DNA of 64,000 nt, from NCBI RefSeq assembly GCF_039621855.1, contig NZ_CP155071.1, positions 4,712,001 to 4,776,000 on the forward strand. The letters run 5' to 3'. The stretch is from Erwinia sp. HDF1-3R. Its GTDB lineage: Bacteria; Pseudomonadota; Gammaproteobacteria; Enterobacterales; Enterobacteriaceae. Below are positions 48,170 through 59,437 of the stretch, piece by piece. The notes beneath the pieces were generated by a model. It was not told the origin of the DNA. It saw only the letters and a list, made by a program, of their open reading frames with translations, and did not search any database. Within the stretch, counting starts at the first letter, position 1. Every line of letters begins with the position of its first letter. Position numbers and translations under genes: made by a program.

Positions 48170-49033
48170 TTAACCCTGCCGCGCCAGCCAGCCAGCGCCG
48201 CTGAGGGCATCGCCCAGCGGCGGCACCAGCATCGCCAGAATGTCGGGCGCAAGCCAGGGCTGGACAGGTTCTGCCAGGCCGCCCATTAACGCCAGACGGC
48301 CGCCATCGGCCCCCATCAGTCGCCGCACCAGCAGCGCGATATCATCAGCAGTTTGCTGTATCAGCTGGTCTGCGTGGGGATCGCCTGCCTGCGCCGCCGC
48401 GAACACCTCCGGCACCACGCTGCCCCAGTCGGCGGGCATTGCCCGCTGCGTCCACAGCAGCATGGCTTCCGGGCTGCGATCAAACCTGCCCATCACGCGG
48501 TCGGTGAACGCCGTTTCGGGCACAATGCCCTCATGGGCCAGCAACGCCAGCCGCAGGGTGCGGCGTCCCAGCTCGGCACCCGAGCCGTGATCGGATAGCG
48601 CAAAACCCCAGCCGCCTACCCGGGAAAAGCGCTCGCCATCCCATAAGACGCCCTGACTGCCGGTGCCGACGATCAGCGCCGCGCCGGGTGCGCCCTGATG
48701 TGCACCCAGACAGGCAATATCCACGTCGCCCACCACCCGTAAAGAGGCGCAGACGGGCTGCCAGTCGGCAAGGCGAGCTTTGACCGAGGCGACATTGGCC
48801 CCCGCAAGACCGGCAACCATTGCGATTTGTGCCCGCGCGGCGGGTGGCAGCCCTGCCGCCGTCATCACCCGCTCTGTCAGTGCCTCCACGCTTGCCAGCG
48901 CCGCCTCAAACTGTGACCAGACGTTGGCGGGCCCGCCAACCGCTTCGGCCAGCAGATGATTCTGACGGTCAGTGAGCCGGGCGCGACATCGCGTACCGCC
49001 GCCATCAATACTCAGAAAATAGTGAGGTTGCAC
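48170..49033 (-). CDS. BadF/BcrA-type sugar kinase (N-acetylglucosamine/glucosamine kinase-like)
   Basis: 287-aa ASKHA-fold kinase. Phosphate-1 loop FLSIDGGGTRCRARL, Asn/Asp segment GPANVW, phosphate-2 ALIVGTGSQGVL, adenosine region RLALMGGLAEPV, and GGWGFALSDHGSGAELGRR, typical of the GlcNAc kinase group. It probably phosphorylates an amino sugar in the cytoplasm; exact substrate uncertain. GTG start with GAAGGGAG upstream. It stands alone, divergent from yieE. Confidence 0.82.
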   Translation of the reverse strand: MQPHYFLSIDGGGTRCRARLTDRQNHLLAEAVGGPANVWSQFEAALASVEALTERVMTAAGLPPAARAQIAMVAGLAGANVASVKARLADWQPVCASLRVVGDVDIACLGAHQGAPGAALIVGTGSQGVLWDGERFSRVGGWGFALSDHGSGAELGRRTLRLALLAHEGIVPETAFTDRVMGRFDRSPEAMLLWTQRAMPADWGSVVPEVFAAAQAGDPHADQLIQQTADDIALLVRRLMGADGGRLALMGGLAEPVQPWLAPDILAMLVPPLGDALSGAGWLARQG

Positions 49034-49260
49034 AGGTTTTTTCTCCCTTCTCGCGCCCCAGGTGATCCAGCGTTATGGTGCAGATCCTGAGTTAAAACAG
49101 GCTGAACCGCAATCAAAACATCGTCTGCGGAGAACAGTGGAGCGAGGCAAAAGTGCCAATAATCCGAATTTATCCCGAACCCGGCAAAGCGACGTGTAAT
49201 CGCTTAAGAAAATTCTTACAATAGCGAAGACGACCCTCGACCATTATCATGGAGTGACCA

Positions 49261-49989
49261 ATGGCATGTCATTTCGCGCGCTGGACGCCCGACTGGGCCG
49301 GGATACCCGCGCAGCACCTCCCGCCCACCCTGATCCGCTATGCTGCCGGGCTGCCTGACAGGCGTCGAAGGCGCTATCTGGCTTCCCGCACGCTGCTGGC
49401 ACAGCTGATGCTGCACGTTTATGGCATAACTTCCCTGCCCGAGCTTACCGTGACGGCCAGTGGCCGCCCCTGCTTTGTCGATCCGCAGCTTCCTGATTTC
49501 AGCATCGCCTATACCGGCAATATTGTCGGCATCCTGCTGGCTGATGAAGAGGGTGCAGTTGGGCTGGCAATGGATATTTTCCGGGCCCACAGTCGGCAGT
49601 TGCAGAAACAGTTTTCCACCCTCTTCTCTTCGGGCGAAAAAGCGTGGATTAACGCCCAAAACGATCCGGATGAAGCGGCGGCCCAGCTATGGATGATACG
49701 GCAGAGCATACTGAAGCTTCCGGATAATGACCCGTCGCAGCCGCTACGGCTGTTTCCCGCATCGGGGCGTCTGCGCTCAGAGGCCTTTCCCGACATTCAG
49801 GCCATTTCCGACGCGGAGGAGTTTATGGTCTGGTCCTGCGCACGCACGCCGGGCAGCGAACGCCTGCATCTCTGGCAGTATGAAGGGGGCGATCGCTGGG
49901 TTTCTATTACCGCTATCGAGGGGAAGAAGATGGGGCCGCGCACGTTGAAATTAATCAGCTCCCTGCCAGAAAAACGCAGGGAGCCGTAA
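49261..49989 (+). CDS. yieE: Phosphopantetheinyl transferase-like protein YieE (degenerate active site)
   Basis: 242-aa member of the Sfp/AcpT superfamily, in the same neighbourhood as E. coli yieE (near adeP and yieH). The fold is recognisable: RRRYLASRTLLAQLM, LPELTVTASGRPCF, FSIAYTGNIVGILL, VGLAMDIFRAH, LWMIRQSILKL. Canonical PPTases need Gly-x-Asp-x-Glu for Mg and W-x-x-K-E-A-x-x-K; here these read G-L-A-M-D and W-M-I-R-Q-S-I-L-K, so the main Asp and the later Glu are gone. It may not transfer phosphopantetheine. Function unknown. Confidence 0.8.
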   Translation: MACHFARWTPDWAGIPAQHLPPTLIRYAAGLPDRRRRRYLASRTLLAQLMLHVYGITSLPELTVTASGRPCFVDPQLPDFSIAYTGNIVGILLADEEGAVGLAMDIFRAHSRQLQKQFSTLFSSGEKAWINAQNDPDEAAAQLWMIRQSILKLPDNDPSQPLRLFPASGRLRSEAFPDIQAISDAEEFMVWSCARTPGSERLHLWQYEGGDRWVSITAIEGKKMGPRTLKLISSLPEKRREP

Positions 49990-50040
49990 TGACTCAGCTT
50001 ACCGACAGCAGGCAGATTTGCCTGCTGTCAGCGATCTATC

Positions 50041-51354
50041 TTAGTGTGCGTCAATAAAGACGATCTTGAGAATAAACAGAAGAGTCACGGCGATGACGCA
50101 GGGGCTCATTTCACGCCAGCGGCCGCTGCCGAGCTTCATCACGCAGTAAGAGATAAAACCGAGTGCGATCCCCTCGGTGATAGAGAAGCTGAACGGCATC
50201 ATGATAGCGGTAACGAATGCCGGAACGGCTTCGGTCAGATCCTCCCACTTTATCCGCGTCAGGCTTGAGGTCATCAGTACACCAACGTAAATCAGGGCAC
50301 CGGCTGCCGCATAGGGCGGCACCATACCCGCCAGGGGTGAAAGGAACATCACCAGCAGGAACAGGATCCCGGTGACCACCGCCATCAGCCCGGTGCGGCC
50401 ACCGATAGCGACGCCCGATGAGCTTTCGATGTAGGCCGTCACCGAAGAGGTGCCGATATATGAGCCAACCACCGAGCTGATGCTGTCGACATAGAGCGCC
50501 TGCTTCATACGCGGGAAGGTGCCTTTCTCATCGGTCAGACCGGCTTTATCCGTTACGCCGACCAGCGTACCGGAGGAGTCGAACAGGTTCACCAGCATAA
50601 AGGAGAAGATGATCCCCGCCATGCCGACGTTGAGCGACCCGGCCAGATCGACCTGGCCGATAATCGAGGTGATGCCCGTTGGCGCGGAGAATACCCCGCC
50701 GTACTTCACATCGCCAATGGCCAGGCCAATCAGCGTGGTCACCACAATGGAGACCAGTACCGCAATATGGATATTGCGTGACGCCAGAATGGCGATAATA
50801 AAGAAGCCCAGCGCCCCCAGCAGTACGCTATGGGAGGTTAAGTGGCCGACGGCCACCAGCGTCTCCGGGTTAGCAACCACAATGCCGGCGTTCTTCAGAC
50901 CGATCATCGCAATAAACAGGCCGATACCGGCGGTAATGCCCACCCGCAGGCTGAGAGGAATATTGGCTATCATCCAGTAGCGGACGCGGAAAATAGTCAG
51001 CAGCAGCAGGCCCGTCGCCCCCCAGAATATCGCGCCCATGCCGACCTGCCATGAAATGCCCATGGCCCCTACCACCACAAAGGCAAAAAACGCATTCAGT
51101 CCCATTGCCGGTGCCAGCGCAACCGGCAGGTTGGCCACCAGGCCCATCAGAATACTGCCGAACGCGGCAATCAGGCAGGTGGTGACAAACACCGCCTGGG
51201 TATTCATGCCCGCTGCACCCAGGATCTGAGGATTCACGAAAACGATGTAGACCATCGTCAGAAAGGTCGTGAACCCCGCAATCACTTCCGTGCGCGCGGT
51301 CGTGCCGTGCTCCTGCAGTTTAAAGATCCGCTGTAACAGGCCAGGATTATTCAT
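50041..51354 (-). CDS. adeP: Adenine permease AdeP (NCS2/AzgA family)
   Basis: High-affinity adenine:proton symporter in the inner membrane. 437 aa with about 12-14 membrane segments; AzgA-group signatures MVYIVFVNPQILG, APAMGLNAFFAFVVV, NLFDSSGTLVGVTDKAGL and GTSSVTAYIESSSGVAIGGRTG. Like E. coli, it sits beside yieH and yieE. A PurR-like box lies upstream, as expected for a purine-repressed transporter. The paralogue AdeQ is an alternative. Confidence 0.93.
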   Translation of the reverse strand: MNNPGLLQRIFKLQEHGTTARTEVIAGFTTFLTMVYIVFVNPQILGAAGMNTQAVFVTTCLIAAFGSILMGLVANLPVALAPAMGLNAFFAFVVVGAMGISWQVGMGAIFWGATGLLLLTIFRVRYWMIANIPLSLRVGITAGIGLFIAMIGLKNAGIVVANPETLVAVGHLTSHSVLLGALGFFIIAILASRNIHIAVLVSIVVTTLIGLAIGDVKYGGVFSAPTGITSIIGQVDLAGSLNVGMAGIIFSFMLVNLFDSSGTLVGVTDKAGLTDEKGTFPRMKQALYVDSISSVVGSYIGTSSVTAYIESSSGVAIGGRTGLMAVVTGILFLLVMFLSPLAGMVPPYAAAGALIYVGVLMTSSLTRIKWEDLTEAVPAFVTAIMMPFSFSITEGIALGFISYCVMKLGSGRWREMSPCVIAVTLLFILKIVFIDAH

Positions 51355-51437
51355 TGTGTGATTCCAGAACGAAGAGAAGTTATCGTCGGCTATCCTAACC
51401 TAAAAATTTAATATTGGTAGACGGTCGGGCGGTTTTT

Positions 51438-51453
51438 TCGCAACCGATTGCGC
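51438..51453. promoter_or_regulatory. PurR-like operator between adeP and yieH
   Basis: TCGCAACCGATTGCGC contains the complete core GCAANCGNTTNC of the PurR consensus. It is placed 84 bp before the adeP start. Confidence 0.6.
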
Positions 51454-51561
51454 CGCGTTTACCTTCAGATCGCTGCCGCTAACGGGAATTGACAATTGCG
51501 GGTCGCATTTCGGTGTCAGACAGGTAAAGTGGCATGATGATAATGAATACAGGAACCCACC

Positions 51562-52224
51562 ATGTCTGTTAGCTGTGTGTTTTTTGATTGCGACGGGACG
51601 CTGGTTGACAGCGAATTACTCTGTGCTCAGGCTTACGTCAACATCTTTGCCCGCTTTGGGGCGGAGCTGCCGCTGCAGGAGATGTTTGAGAAATATAAAG
51701 GCGTCAAGCTGTACGAGATTATTCCAACCGTCGCTAACCGGTTTAACCTGACCGTGCCGGTGGAGGAGTTTGAATCCGCCTGGCGGGCAGAAGTTGCACG
51801 CCTTTTTGACCTTGAACTTAAGCCAATATCAGGCGCTTATGCCCTGCTGGAGCAGATAACCGTGCCCGTCTGCGTGGTGTCAAACGGTACCGTGCCGAAA
51901 ATGCAGCATTCGCTGGGCCTGACGAAGATGCGCCGCTTTTTTGATGACCGGTTGTACAGCGGCTACGATATCAACAGCTGGAAACCGGACCCGGACCTGA
52001 TGGTCCACGCGGCGAAACAGATGGGTGTGCCGCTGGAAAACTGTATTCTGGTGGATGACTCCGAAGCGGGCGCTAACGCCGGCGTTGCTGCGGGTATCCC
52101 GGTATTTTATTACTGTGCGGATGCCCACAATAAGCCGATCGACCATCCGCTGGTGACTGCGTTTAATGATATGGCGCAGCTGCCGGGGCTGTGGAAGGCG
52201 CGCGGATGGGATCTGACAAAGTAA
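51562..52224 (+). CDS. yieH: HAD phosphatase YieH (6-phosphogluconate phosphatase)
   Basis: HAD subfamily I phosphatase with beta-phosphoglucomutase-like cap. Motif I FFDCDGTLVDSE, motif II VVSNGT, motif III Lys in WKPDPDLMVHAA, motif IV LVDDSEAGANAG: all present. 220 aa, close to E. coli YieH, which acts on 6-phosphogluconate and purine metabolites in vitro. Divergent from adeP, sharing the region with the PurR-like box. Confidence 0.92.
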   Translation: MSVSCVFFDCDGTLVDSELLCAQAYVNIFARFGAELPLQEMFEKYKGVKLYEIIPTVANRFNLTVPVEEFESAWRAEVARLFDLELKPISGAYALLEQITVPVCVVSNGTVPKMQHSLGLTKMRRFFDDRLYSGYDINSWKPDPDLMVHAAKQMGVPLENCILVDDSEAGANAGVAAGIPVFYYCADAHNKPIDHPLVTAFNDMAQLPGLWKARGWDLTK

Positions 52225-52228
52225 CAGC

Positions 52229-52290
52229 GAAAAAAACGGGGCCTGCGCCCTGTTTACCGCTATGCGTGACGGTCTTCGCCGTCACGGGCC
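52229..52290. terminator. Terminator region between yieH and phoU
   Basis: Hairpin CGTGACGG-TCTTCG-CCGTCACG (52265-52286) and, on the minus strand for phoU, GGGC-GCAG-GCCC followed by a T-rich tract. Converging genes. Confidence 0.6.
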
Positions 52291-53028
52291 TCAGGCGGGT
52301 GTATTGCTGCCTTCACTGTCATCCGTTAACAGTTTATCCAGCTGATCCCCGCCGATGTGGCGGAAATCCTGCCCCTTTACAAAATAGAAGATGATTTCGC
52401 AAATATTCTGGCAGCGGTCGCCAATGCGCTCGATGGCGCGCGCGCAAAACAGGGCGGTGAGTACGCTGGGAATGGTGCGCGGATCCTCCATCATATAGGT
52501 CATCAATTGCCGCACGATGCCTTCATACTCCTGGTCGACCTTTTTGTCTTCGCGATAAATTTCGACGGCGGCATTGAGATCCATACGCGCGAAGGCGTCC
52601 AGGACGTCGTGCAGCATCTGAATAGTATGGTGGCCCAGCGACTCCAGGCTCACCAGCAGCGACTGATGCTGCTGGCCAAACTTCTCCAGGGCGGTGCGGC
52701 AGATTTTATCCGCCACGTCGCCGATGCGTTCCAGCTCGGAAATGGTTTTGATGATCGCCATCACCAGCCGTAAATCGCTGGCGGTAGGCTGACGCCGGGC
52801 GATGATCCGCACGCAGGCTTCATCAATCGACACTTCCATCATATTGACCTGCTGATCGCCCGCAATGACCCGCTTCGCCAGCTCGCCATCCTGATTATGC
52901 ATGGCGGTGATGGCATCGGTAAGCTGCTGCTCCACCAGCCCACCCATGGCCATCACCTGGGTACGGATATGCTCCAGCTCAGCGTTGAACTGCCCGGAGA
53001 TATGTTTGTTGAGGTTAAGGTTATCCAT
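52291..53028 (-). CDS. phoU: Phosphate-signalling regulator PhoU
   Basis: Cytoplasmic protein linking PstSCAB to PhoR and keeping the Pho regulon off when phosphate is plentiful. 245 aa in two three-helix repeats with the metal-binding motifs ([14 protein letters not shown] and [14 protein letters not shown]). Last gene of the pst operon, 16 nt after pstB. Confidence 0.97.
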   Translation of the reverse strand: MDNLNLNKHISGQFNAELEHIRTQVMAMGGLVEQQLTDAITAMHNQDGELAKRVIAGDQQVNMMEVSIDEACVRIIARRQPTASDLRLVMAIIKTISELERIGDVADKICRTALEKFGQQHQSLLVSLESLGHHTIQMLHDVLDAFARMDLNAAVEIYREDKKVDQEYEGIVRQLMTYMMEDPRTIPSVLTALFCARAIERIGDRCQNICEIIFYFVKGQDFRHIGGDQLDKLLTDDSEGSNTPA

Positions 53029-53044
53029 CGTATTCTCCCGTCAA

Positions 53045-53854
<810 letters not shown>

Positions 53855-53858
53855 TTAA

Positions 53859-54746
53859 TTAATGTTTGCCCCTGGCGAAGACCACGCGCGCCAGAATATT
53901 CAGCAGAAGGACGCAAAGCGTAATTAACAGTACGCCCGCCCAGGCCAGACTCTGCCACTCCGTGAACGGACTCATGGCAAATTTGAAGATCGTCACCGGC
54001 AGGTTAGCCAGCGGCTGCATCATATCGGTGCTCCAGAACTGATTGGAGAGCGAGGTAAACAGCAGCGGTGCGGTCTCTCCGGCGATACGGGCTATCGCCA
54101 GCAGCACGCCGGTGAGAATGCCGGAAACCGAGGCTTTTAGAGTAATCGCCGAGATCATCTTCCATTTTGGCGTACCCAGCGCATAGGCCGCTTCGCGCAG
54201 GCTGTCGGGCACCAGCCGGAGCATGTTTTCCGTGGTGCGGATGACGATCGGGATCTGCAGCAGCGCCAGCGCCACCACGCCCGCCAGGCCGGAAAAGTGC
54301 TGCATCCGCGCCACCACCAGCGTATAGACGAACAGCCCCACCACGATAGAGGGTGCGGAGAGCAGAATATCGTTAATGAAGCGGATAATCTCCGCCAGCC
54401 AGGATTTACGGCCATACTCCGCCAGGTAAATGCCGGCCATGATCCCCAGCGGCGTCCCCACCAGCGTTGACCAGAGGATCAGCAGCCCGCTGCCAGCGAT
54501 GGCGTTCGCCAGACCGCCGCCCGTCGTGTTTGGCGGTGGGGTATTCTCGGTAAACAGCGACAGCGTGAGGCCATCCATACCGCGCGTAACGGTGGCAAAC
54601 AGGATCCACACCAGCCAGAACAGGCCAAACGCCATCGTCATCAGCGAAAGCGTCAGGGCGATGCGGTTTTTCAGCCGTCGCCAGGCCTGCATTTTGCGAC
54701 GCGAGGCCGCCAGTCCGTCAGGGGTATGCATGTCCAGCGCGGTCAT
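53859..54746 (-). CDS. pstA: Phosphate ABC transporter permease PstA
   Basis: Inner-membrane channel subunit, 295 aa with six helices. [27 protein letters not shown] is trimmed here to its core [16 protein letters not shown]; coupling loop [16 protein letters not shown]. Its ATG overlaps the pstC stop (ATGA), so translation is coupled. Confidence 0.97.
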   Translation of the reverse strand: MTALDMHTPDGLAASRRKMQAWRRLKNRIALTLSLMTMAFGLFWLVWILFATVTRGMDGLTLSLFTENTPPPNTTGGGLANAIAGSGLLILWSTLVGTPLGIMAGIYLAEYGRKSWLAEIIRFINDILLSAPSIVVGLFVYTLVVARMQHFSGLAGVVALALLQIPIVIRTTENMLRLVPDSLREAAYALGTPKWKMISAITLKASVSGILTGVLLAIARIAGETAPLLFTSLSNQFWSTDMMQPLANLPVTIFKFAMSPFTEWQSLAWAGVLLITLCVLLLNILARVVFARGKH

Positions 54747-55705
54747 GAGCGCCCTCCTTCACTTTTCGCCAGGCGCAGGATCATCAGCTTAGAGCAGGCC
54801 AGCACGATAAAGGTAATGACGAAAAGGATCAGCCCCAGCTCCATCAGCGCGGAGGTATGCACGCCCGATTCGGCTTCGGCAAACTCATTCGCCAGCGCCG
54901 AGGTAATGCTGTTGCCCGGCATAAACAGCGACGGGCTGTCGAGCTGGTAGGTGTTGCCAATGATAAAGGTCACCGCCATGGTTTCACCGAGCGCGCGCCC
55001 GAGGCCAAGCATCACCCCGCCGATCACGCCGTTTTTAGTAAACGGCAGCACCACGCGCCAGATAACCTCCCAGGTGGTACAGCCAATGCCGTAGGCAGAT
55101 TCCTTCATCATCACCGGCGTCTGTTCGAAGACGTCGCGCATAACCGACGCGATATAGGGAATGATCATAATGGCGAGAATAATCCCGGCGGCCAGAATGC
55201 CGATACCGAAGGCCGGACCGGAGAAGAGTGCGCCGACGATGGGAATATTCGCCATCAGATCGCCGAGCGGCGTCTGGAACCAGGTGGCAAACAGCGGGGC
55301 AAAGATAAACAGGCCCCACATGCCATAGACGATGCTCGGGATCGCGGCCAGCAGTTCAATGGCCACGCCGAGCGGACGGCGCAGCCAGTTGGGCGCCAGC
55401 TCGGTCAGGAACAGGGCGATACCGAAGCTGACCGGTACGGCAATGATCAGCGCGATGATTGAGGTGACAACGGTGCCATAAATGGGCACCAGCGCACCAA
55501 ACTGTTCGTTGGGCGCATCCCAGGTTTTGGTCCATAAAAATGCGAAACCAAACTTCTGGATACTCGGCCAGGAGGAGATAATAAGCGAAACGATAATGCC
55601 GCCCAGCAGCAACAGTACAATCAGCGCCGCCAGCTTAACCAGCGCGCTGAAGATAATATCGCCCCGCCTGCCGGGAGGCCTGAATGTCGGCGTGGTTGCA
55701 GCCAT
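54743..55705 (-). CDS. pstC: Phosphate ABC transporter permease PstC
   Basis: Second channel subunit, 320 aa (E. coli 319). ATG 55705 gives [18 protein letters not shown], matching the family; the frame upstream is not conserved. Landmarks: [15 protein letters not shown] and the coupling loop [17 protein letters not shown]. Confidence 0.97.
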   Translation of the reverse strand: MAATTPTFRPPGRRGDIIFSALVKLAALIVLLLLGGIIVSLIISSWPSIQKFGFAFLWTKTWDAPNEQFGALVPIYGTVVTSIIALIIAVPVSFGIALFLTELAPNWLRRPLGVAIELLAAIPSIVYGMWGLFIFAPLFATWFQTPLGDLMANIPIVGALFSGPAFGIGILAAGIILAIMIIPYIASVMRDVFEQTPVMMKESAYGIGCTTWEVIWRVVLPFTKNGVIGGVMLGLGRALGETMAVTFIIGNTYQLDSPSLFMPGNSITSALANEFAEAESGVHTSALMELGLILFVITFIVLACSKLMILRLAKSEGGRS

Positions 55706-55780
55706 AGCGTTCTCAGTAAGTGAAGTGTAGGGGCGGCCCAGGGCTCGCCCCATACCGGGGTCAGTCAGCGAGCCCCTTGA

Positions 55781-56821
55781 CTAAAAGAGGGCCTTGCCTG
55801 AGCTGTCTTTAACGTTGGTTTTCCATGCGGCGCGGATCTGCTTAACTACCGCATCCGGCAGCGGCGCATAGTCGAGGCTGGTGGTGGTTTTGCTGCCGTT
55901 TTTGTAGGCCCAGTCGAAGAATTTCAGCACGGCTGCGCCCTTGTCGGCGCTATCCTGCACGTTATGCAGCAAAATGAAGGTGGTGGAGGTAATCGGCCAG
56001 GCATTTTCGCCCTTCTGAAACGTCAGATCCTGAGCAAAAGAGCGCTGCCAGTCTGCGCCTTTCGCCGCATTGCTGAAGCTCTGCTCACCGGGTTCAACCG
56101 CTTTGCCATCGGCATCCAGCAGTTTGGTCCAGGCCAGGCCGTTTTGTTTCGCATAGGCATACTCGACGTAGCCAATTGAGCCTGGCAGCCGCTGAACAAA
56201 GGCAGCAACGCCGTCATTACCCTTACCGCCCAGGCCAACCGGCCAGTTTACGGTATTCCCCTTGCCCACTTTGCTGTTCCAGTCGCTGTTCACCTTTGCC
56301 AGGTAGCTGGTGAAGACGAACGAGGTGCCGGATCCGTCGGCGCGGCGCACCACGTTGATGTTGCTGTCGGGCAGCTTAACGCCAGGGTTCAGGCGACTAA
56401 TAGCCGGGTCATTCCACTTTTTAACGTTGCCCAGATAAATATCGCCGACGGTTTTCCCGTCCAGCGTCAGCTGGCCGGATTTCACCCCAGGCAGATTAAC
56501 GGCCAGTACCACGCCGCCAATCACGGTAGGAAACTGGAACAGGCCATTTTTTTGCAGTTCGTCGTCTTTCATTGGGGCGTCAGACGCGCCAAAGTCGACG
56601 GTTTTCGCGATGATTTGCTTTACACCGCCGGAGGATCCAATGCCCTGATAGTTAACCTGCGCACCCGTCGCCGTGTTGTACTCTGCGGCCCATTTGTTAT
56701 AAACCGGTGCCGGGAAGGTGCCGCCCGCGCCGGTCAAATTGGTGGCCGCCATGACGGAAAGAGTGCTAAGTGAAAGGGTTACTGCGACGAATTGCGTCAG
56801 GGTTTTGCGTACCAGTGTCAT
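55781..56821 (-). CDS. pstS: Periplasmic phosphate-binding protein PstS
   Basis: Captures phosphate in the periplasm and delivers it to PstCA. Signal peptide ([16 protein letters not shown]), 346 aa as in E. coli. Phosphate-contact segments [30 protein letters not shown] and [13 protein letters not shown]. First gene of the operon, behind two Pho boxes. Confidence 0.98.
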   Translation of the reverse strand: MTLVRKTLTQFVAVTLSLSTLSVMAATNLTGAGGTFPAPVYNKWAAEYNTATGAQVNYQGIGSSGGVKQIIAKTVDFGASDAPMKDDELQKNGLFQFPTVIGGVVLAVNLPGVKSGQLTLDGKTVGDIYLGNVKKWNDPAISRLNPGVKLPDSNINVVRRADGSGTSFVFTSYLAKVNSDWNSKVGKGNTVNWPVGLGGKGNDGVAAFVQRLPGSIGYVEYAYAKQNGLAWTKLLDADGKAVEPGEQSFSNAAKGADWQRSFAQDLTFQKGENAWPITSTTFILLHNVQDSADKGAAVLKFFDWAYKNGSKTTTSLDYAPLPDAVVKQIRAAWKTNVKDSSGKALF

Positions 56822-56895
56822 ATTCCCTCCGGGGGATTAAAAGTCAGACTACACGCGGTCTTAATCTCAGTATTTTTTGCTGCTGGAGGGAAAAT

Positions 56896-56946
56896 AGGAC
56901 ATTTTGATGACAGTGACATGTACGCAATATGACATTTTTATGACAC
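56896..56946 (-). promoter_or_regulatory. Two PhoB-binding Pho boxes upstream of pstS
   Basis: Minus strand: GTGTCATAAAAATGTCAT (56946-56929) and CTGTCATCAAAATGTCCT (56913-56896). Each has two 7-bp CTGTCAT-like repeats 11 bp apart, the PhoB site pattern; the pair suits PhoB activation under phosphate starvation. Confidence 0.9.
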
Positions 56947-56970
56947 GGAAAGTGACTGACTGCCGGGCAT

Positions 56971-57009
56971 AAAAAAACTCAGCGCAGGGTTATCCCACGC
57001 TGAGTTTTC
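56971..57009 (-). terminator. Terminator after the TonB receptor gene
   Basis: Minus strand: AACTCAGCG / CGCTGAGTT with a 13-nt loop, then seven T. Also separates the receptor from the pstS promoter. Confidence 0.85.
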
Positions 57010-57094
57010 GGGCTGACTGAGGCGTTACGCTGAATTAATGCGCGCATTACCGCTGCACATACCCCGGCACACTATCTGGAACAGCGACGTCGCA

Positions 57095-59212
57095 TCAGAA
57101 GTCGTAGCCGACGGTCGCCATAATAGTCCGCTCAGCGCCCCAGTAGCAGTAACCGGTACCGTAACAGGCCGAGACGTAGTCACGATCGGTCAGGTTATTG
57201 GCGTTAACCTGCACGAAGGCGCCTTTCAGGCTGCTGTTCCAGGCGCCCAGATCGGCACGCACTGACGCGTCAAACAGCGTGACGGAGGGCAGGCGCGTAG
57301 TATTTTCGTTATCTGCCCACTGCTTGCCGATATAGCGCACGCCCGCACCGACGCTCAGCCCATAGTCAAACTGGTATTTAGCCCAGGCCGACGCCATGGA
57401 ATTCGGCGTGACGTAAGGGGTATGTCCGTCGTTGCCGTCCACCGAGTCCTTATAGCGCACGTGGTTCAGCGTATAGCTGGCAAGGGTGCTCAGGCGCGGC
57501 GTGAGCTGGTTGTGTGCTTCCAGTTCAAGCCCCTGTGAATGCACTTTTCCTGCCGGATCATAGTAGGAGCCCACCACCACGCGGTTGCCAACATCCTTCT
57601 GCGTTAAATCATAAACGGCGATGGAGTAGAGATCGGAGGTACCCACCGGCTGATACTTCACACCGGCCTCATACTGCTCAGAGGTCGTTGGCTTGAGCAG
57701 GTTACCGTCCCGACCGGAGAGGGATTGCGGCGTAATGGCCTGGCTGTAGCTGGCGTAAGGCGAAATGCCGTTATCGAAGGCATAAAGCAGGGCCGCGCGA
57801 CCGCCAATATGGTCATCCTGACGACGGTATTTGCTGTCGTAAGCATAGTTTTCCGTCTGCGAGACGATGCGATCGTAGCGGCCGGACAGGTCCAGATGCC
57901 ACTTATTCCACACCATCTCATCCTGCAGATAGACCCCGGTCTGGTAGTAGCGGCGCTGCGACTTACTGAAGGCGTAGTCCGGGTTGAGCCCTACAGCCCG
58001 ACCGGTAACGGCATTCAGCTGGCTGGCATAGCCGCTGGCATCGCTCAGATCATTTTTATACTGATGATACTCAGCGCCCAGCACTACCTTGTGGTCAACC
58101 TCGCCGGTAGCGAAGTCTGCTTCCAGCTGGTTGTCGATGGCAAAGGCGTCCAGCGAGGAACGGGAGCCGGAGTAGTAGCGATTCAGCAGGTCAGGATTGG
58201 CGGTGTCCCAGCCAATCTGATACACCTGATCGAGATCGACGTTTGAGTGCGAGTAGCTGGCATTCGAGCGGAATGCCCAGGTATCGTTAAAGCGATGCGC
58301 GAATTCGGCGCTGTAGATTTGCTCATTGCGCTTGAACTGATCCAGCGAACTGTCGCCGTCATAGAAGCCGGTGCTCAGCTTACGACCATTATGTTCGGTG
58401 ATGCTGCCGTCACCCGGCACCGCGCTGTGGTAGCCGCCGGAGGGGTCTTTTTGCAGATAGGCGCGCAGCAGCAGTGAGGTATCTTCATCCGGCTGCCACA
58501 GCAGCGACGGGGAGATAGCATATTTCTCTTCGCGGGTATGGTCATACTGGGTATCGCTGTTGCGGGTAATACCCGTCAGGCGAAACGCCCACTGTTCGTT
58601 GATTGCGTCGGTGTAATCAAAGGCCGCGCCGTTAGTGCTGTTGGTGCCGGTGAACAGGCGGAAATGGCCCTGCGGGGAGAACTGCGGGCGCTTAGAGGTT
58701 TCCATCACCAGGCCGCCCGGCACGGTCTGACCGTAGAGTGCGGAGGAAGGACCTTTGATGACGTCGATACGCTCAAGGAACCAGGGATCGACCTGTAGCA
58801 CATTGTAGCTGCCGGGATCGCTCATCAGGCGCAGGCCATCAAGGAAGATGTTGTCCACGTCGCCGCCGTGGAAGCCGCGCAGCGAAACCGTATCGTAGCG
58901 CGTGGCCGCCCCTGCGAAGTTGGTGAAGGCCCCGGCGGTATAGTTCAGCGCCTGGTTAACGTCCATCGCGCCCTGATCTTCCATCTGCTGGCGGGTCACC
59001 ACGGAAACAGACTGGCCGGTGGTTATCAGTGGGCGATCGGTTTTAGTAGCGCCGCTGCTGGTTTTCGCCGTATAGCCTTCGGTCGGAGAAGTAGCCGTTT
59101 CGACAGGCTGTGCGGTAACGACCAGGGTATCGGCGGCCCAGGTGAGAGCGGGTGTGCAAAGTGCGACAGAACAGAGCAGAACGGAACGCTTCAGGATAAA
59201 AGGCATTCTCAT
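57095..59212 (-). CDS. foxA: TonB-dependent siderophore receptor, FoxA/FhuA type (ferrioxamine)
   Basis: Outer-membrane gated channel for a ferric hydroxamate, most likely ferrioxamine. 705 aa. Signal peptide (SVALCTPALTWA), TonB box DTLVVTA, plug domain (TTGQSVSVVTRQQMEDQGAM, YDTVSLRGFHGGDVDNIFLDG), then a 22-strand barrel ending in ATVGYDF with the terminal Phe. ATG 59212 has AAGGGA 6 nt upstream. A Fur-like box lies before it. A siderophore synthetase fragment 4 kb upstream on the same strand supports a ferrioxamine role. FhuA-type or other hydroxamates are alternatives. Confidence 0.8.
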   Translation of the reverse strand: MRMPFILKRSVLLCSVALCTPALTWAADTLVVTAQPVETATSPTEGYTAKTSSGATKTDRPLITTGQSVSVVTRQQMEDQGAMDVNQALNYTAGAFTNFAGAATRYDTVSLRGFHGGDVDNIFLDGLRLMSDPGSYNVLQVDPWFLERIDVIKGPSSALYGQTVPGGLVMETSKRPQFSPQGHFRLFTGTNSTNGAAFDYTDAINEQWAFRLTGITRNSDTQYDHTREEKYAISPSLLWQPDEDTSLLLRAYLQKDPSGGYHSAVPGDGSITEHNGRKLSTGFYDGDSSLDQFKRNEQIYSAEFAHRFNDTWAFRSNASYSHSNVDLDQVYQIGWDTANPDLLNRYYSGSRSSLDAFAIDNQLEADFATGEVDHKVVLGAEYHQYKNDLSDASGYASQLNAVTGRAVGLNPDYAFSKSQRRYYQTGVYLQDEMVWNKWHLDLSGRYDRIVSQTENYAYDSKYRRQDDHIGGRAALLYAFDNGISPYASYSQAITPQSLSGRDGNLLKPTTSEQYEAGVKYQPVGTSDLYSIAVYDLTQKDVGNRVVVGSYYDPAGKVHSQGLELEAHNQLTPRLSTLASYTLNHVRYKDSVDGNDGHTPYVTPNSMASAWAKYQFDYGLSVGAGVRYIGKQWADNENTTRLPSVTLFDASVRADLGAWNSSLKGAFVQVNANNLTDRDYVSACYGTGYCYWGAERTIMATVGYDF

Positions 59213-59305
59213 TATCAATCCCTTAAATAAGTAGGCTTATCGCTCCCGTCTCGCAGGAGTGAAGTAGAAAGACGCGCGTTATAGAGATGTAAGAATATGT
59301 GTAAT

Positions 59306-59324
59306 CTCAATGAGAATTATTATC
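59306..59324 (-). promoter_or_regulatory. Fur box upstream of the TonB receptor
   Basis: Minus strand GATAATAATTCTCATTGAG, 13 of 19 matches to GATAATGATAATCATTATC, with intact GATAAT and TCATT halves. It indicates iron repression. Confidence 0.7.
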
Positions 59325-59437
59325 TTTCCTATTCAGCTTTTCAAGCGTTGATTTTTCTTATCTTTTCTCATTAAAAGTGTAGGGATATAGGCGGGTGGCC
59401 CTGATTCGGCTGCGCGAACCCCAGGCCGGGCCACGAA

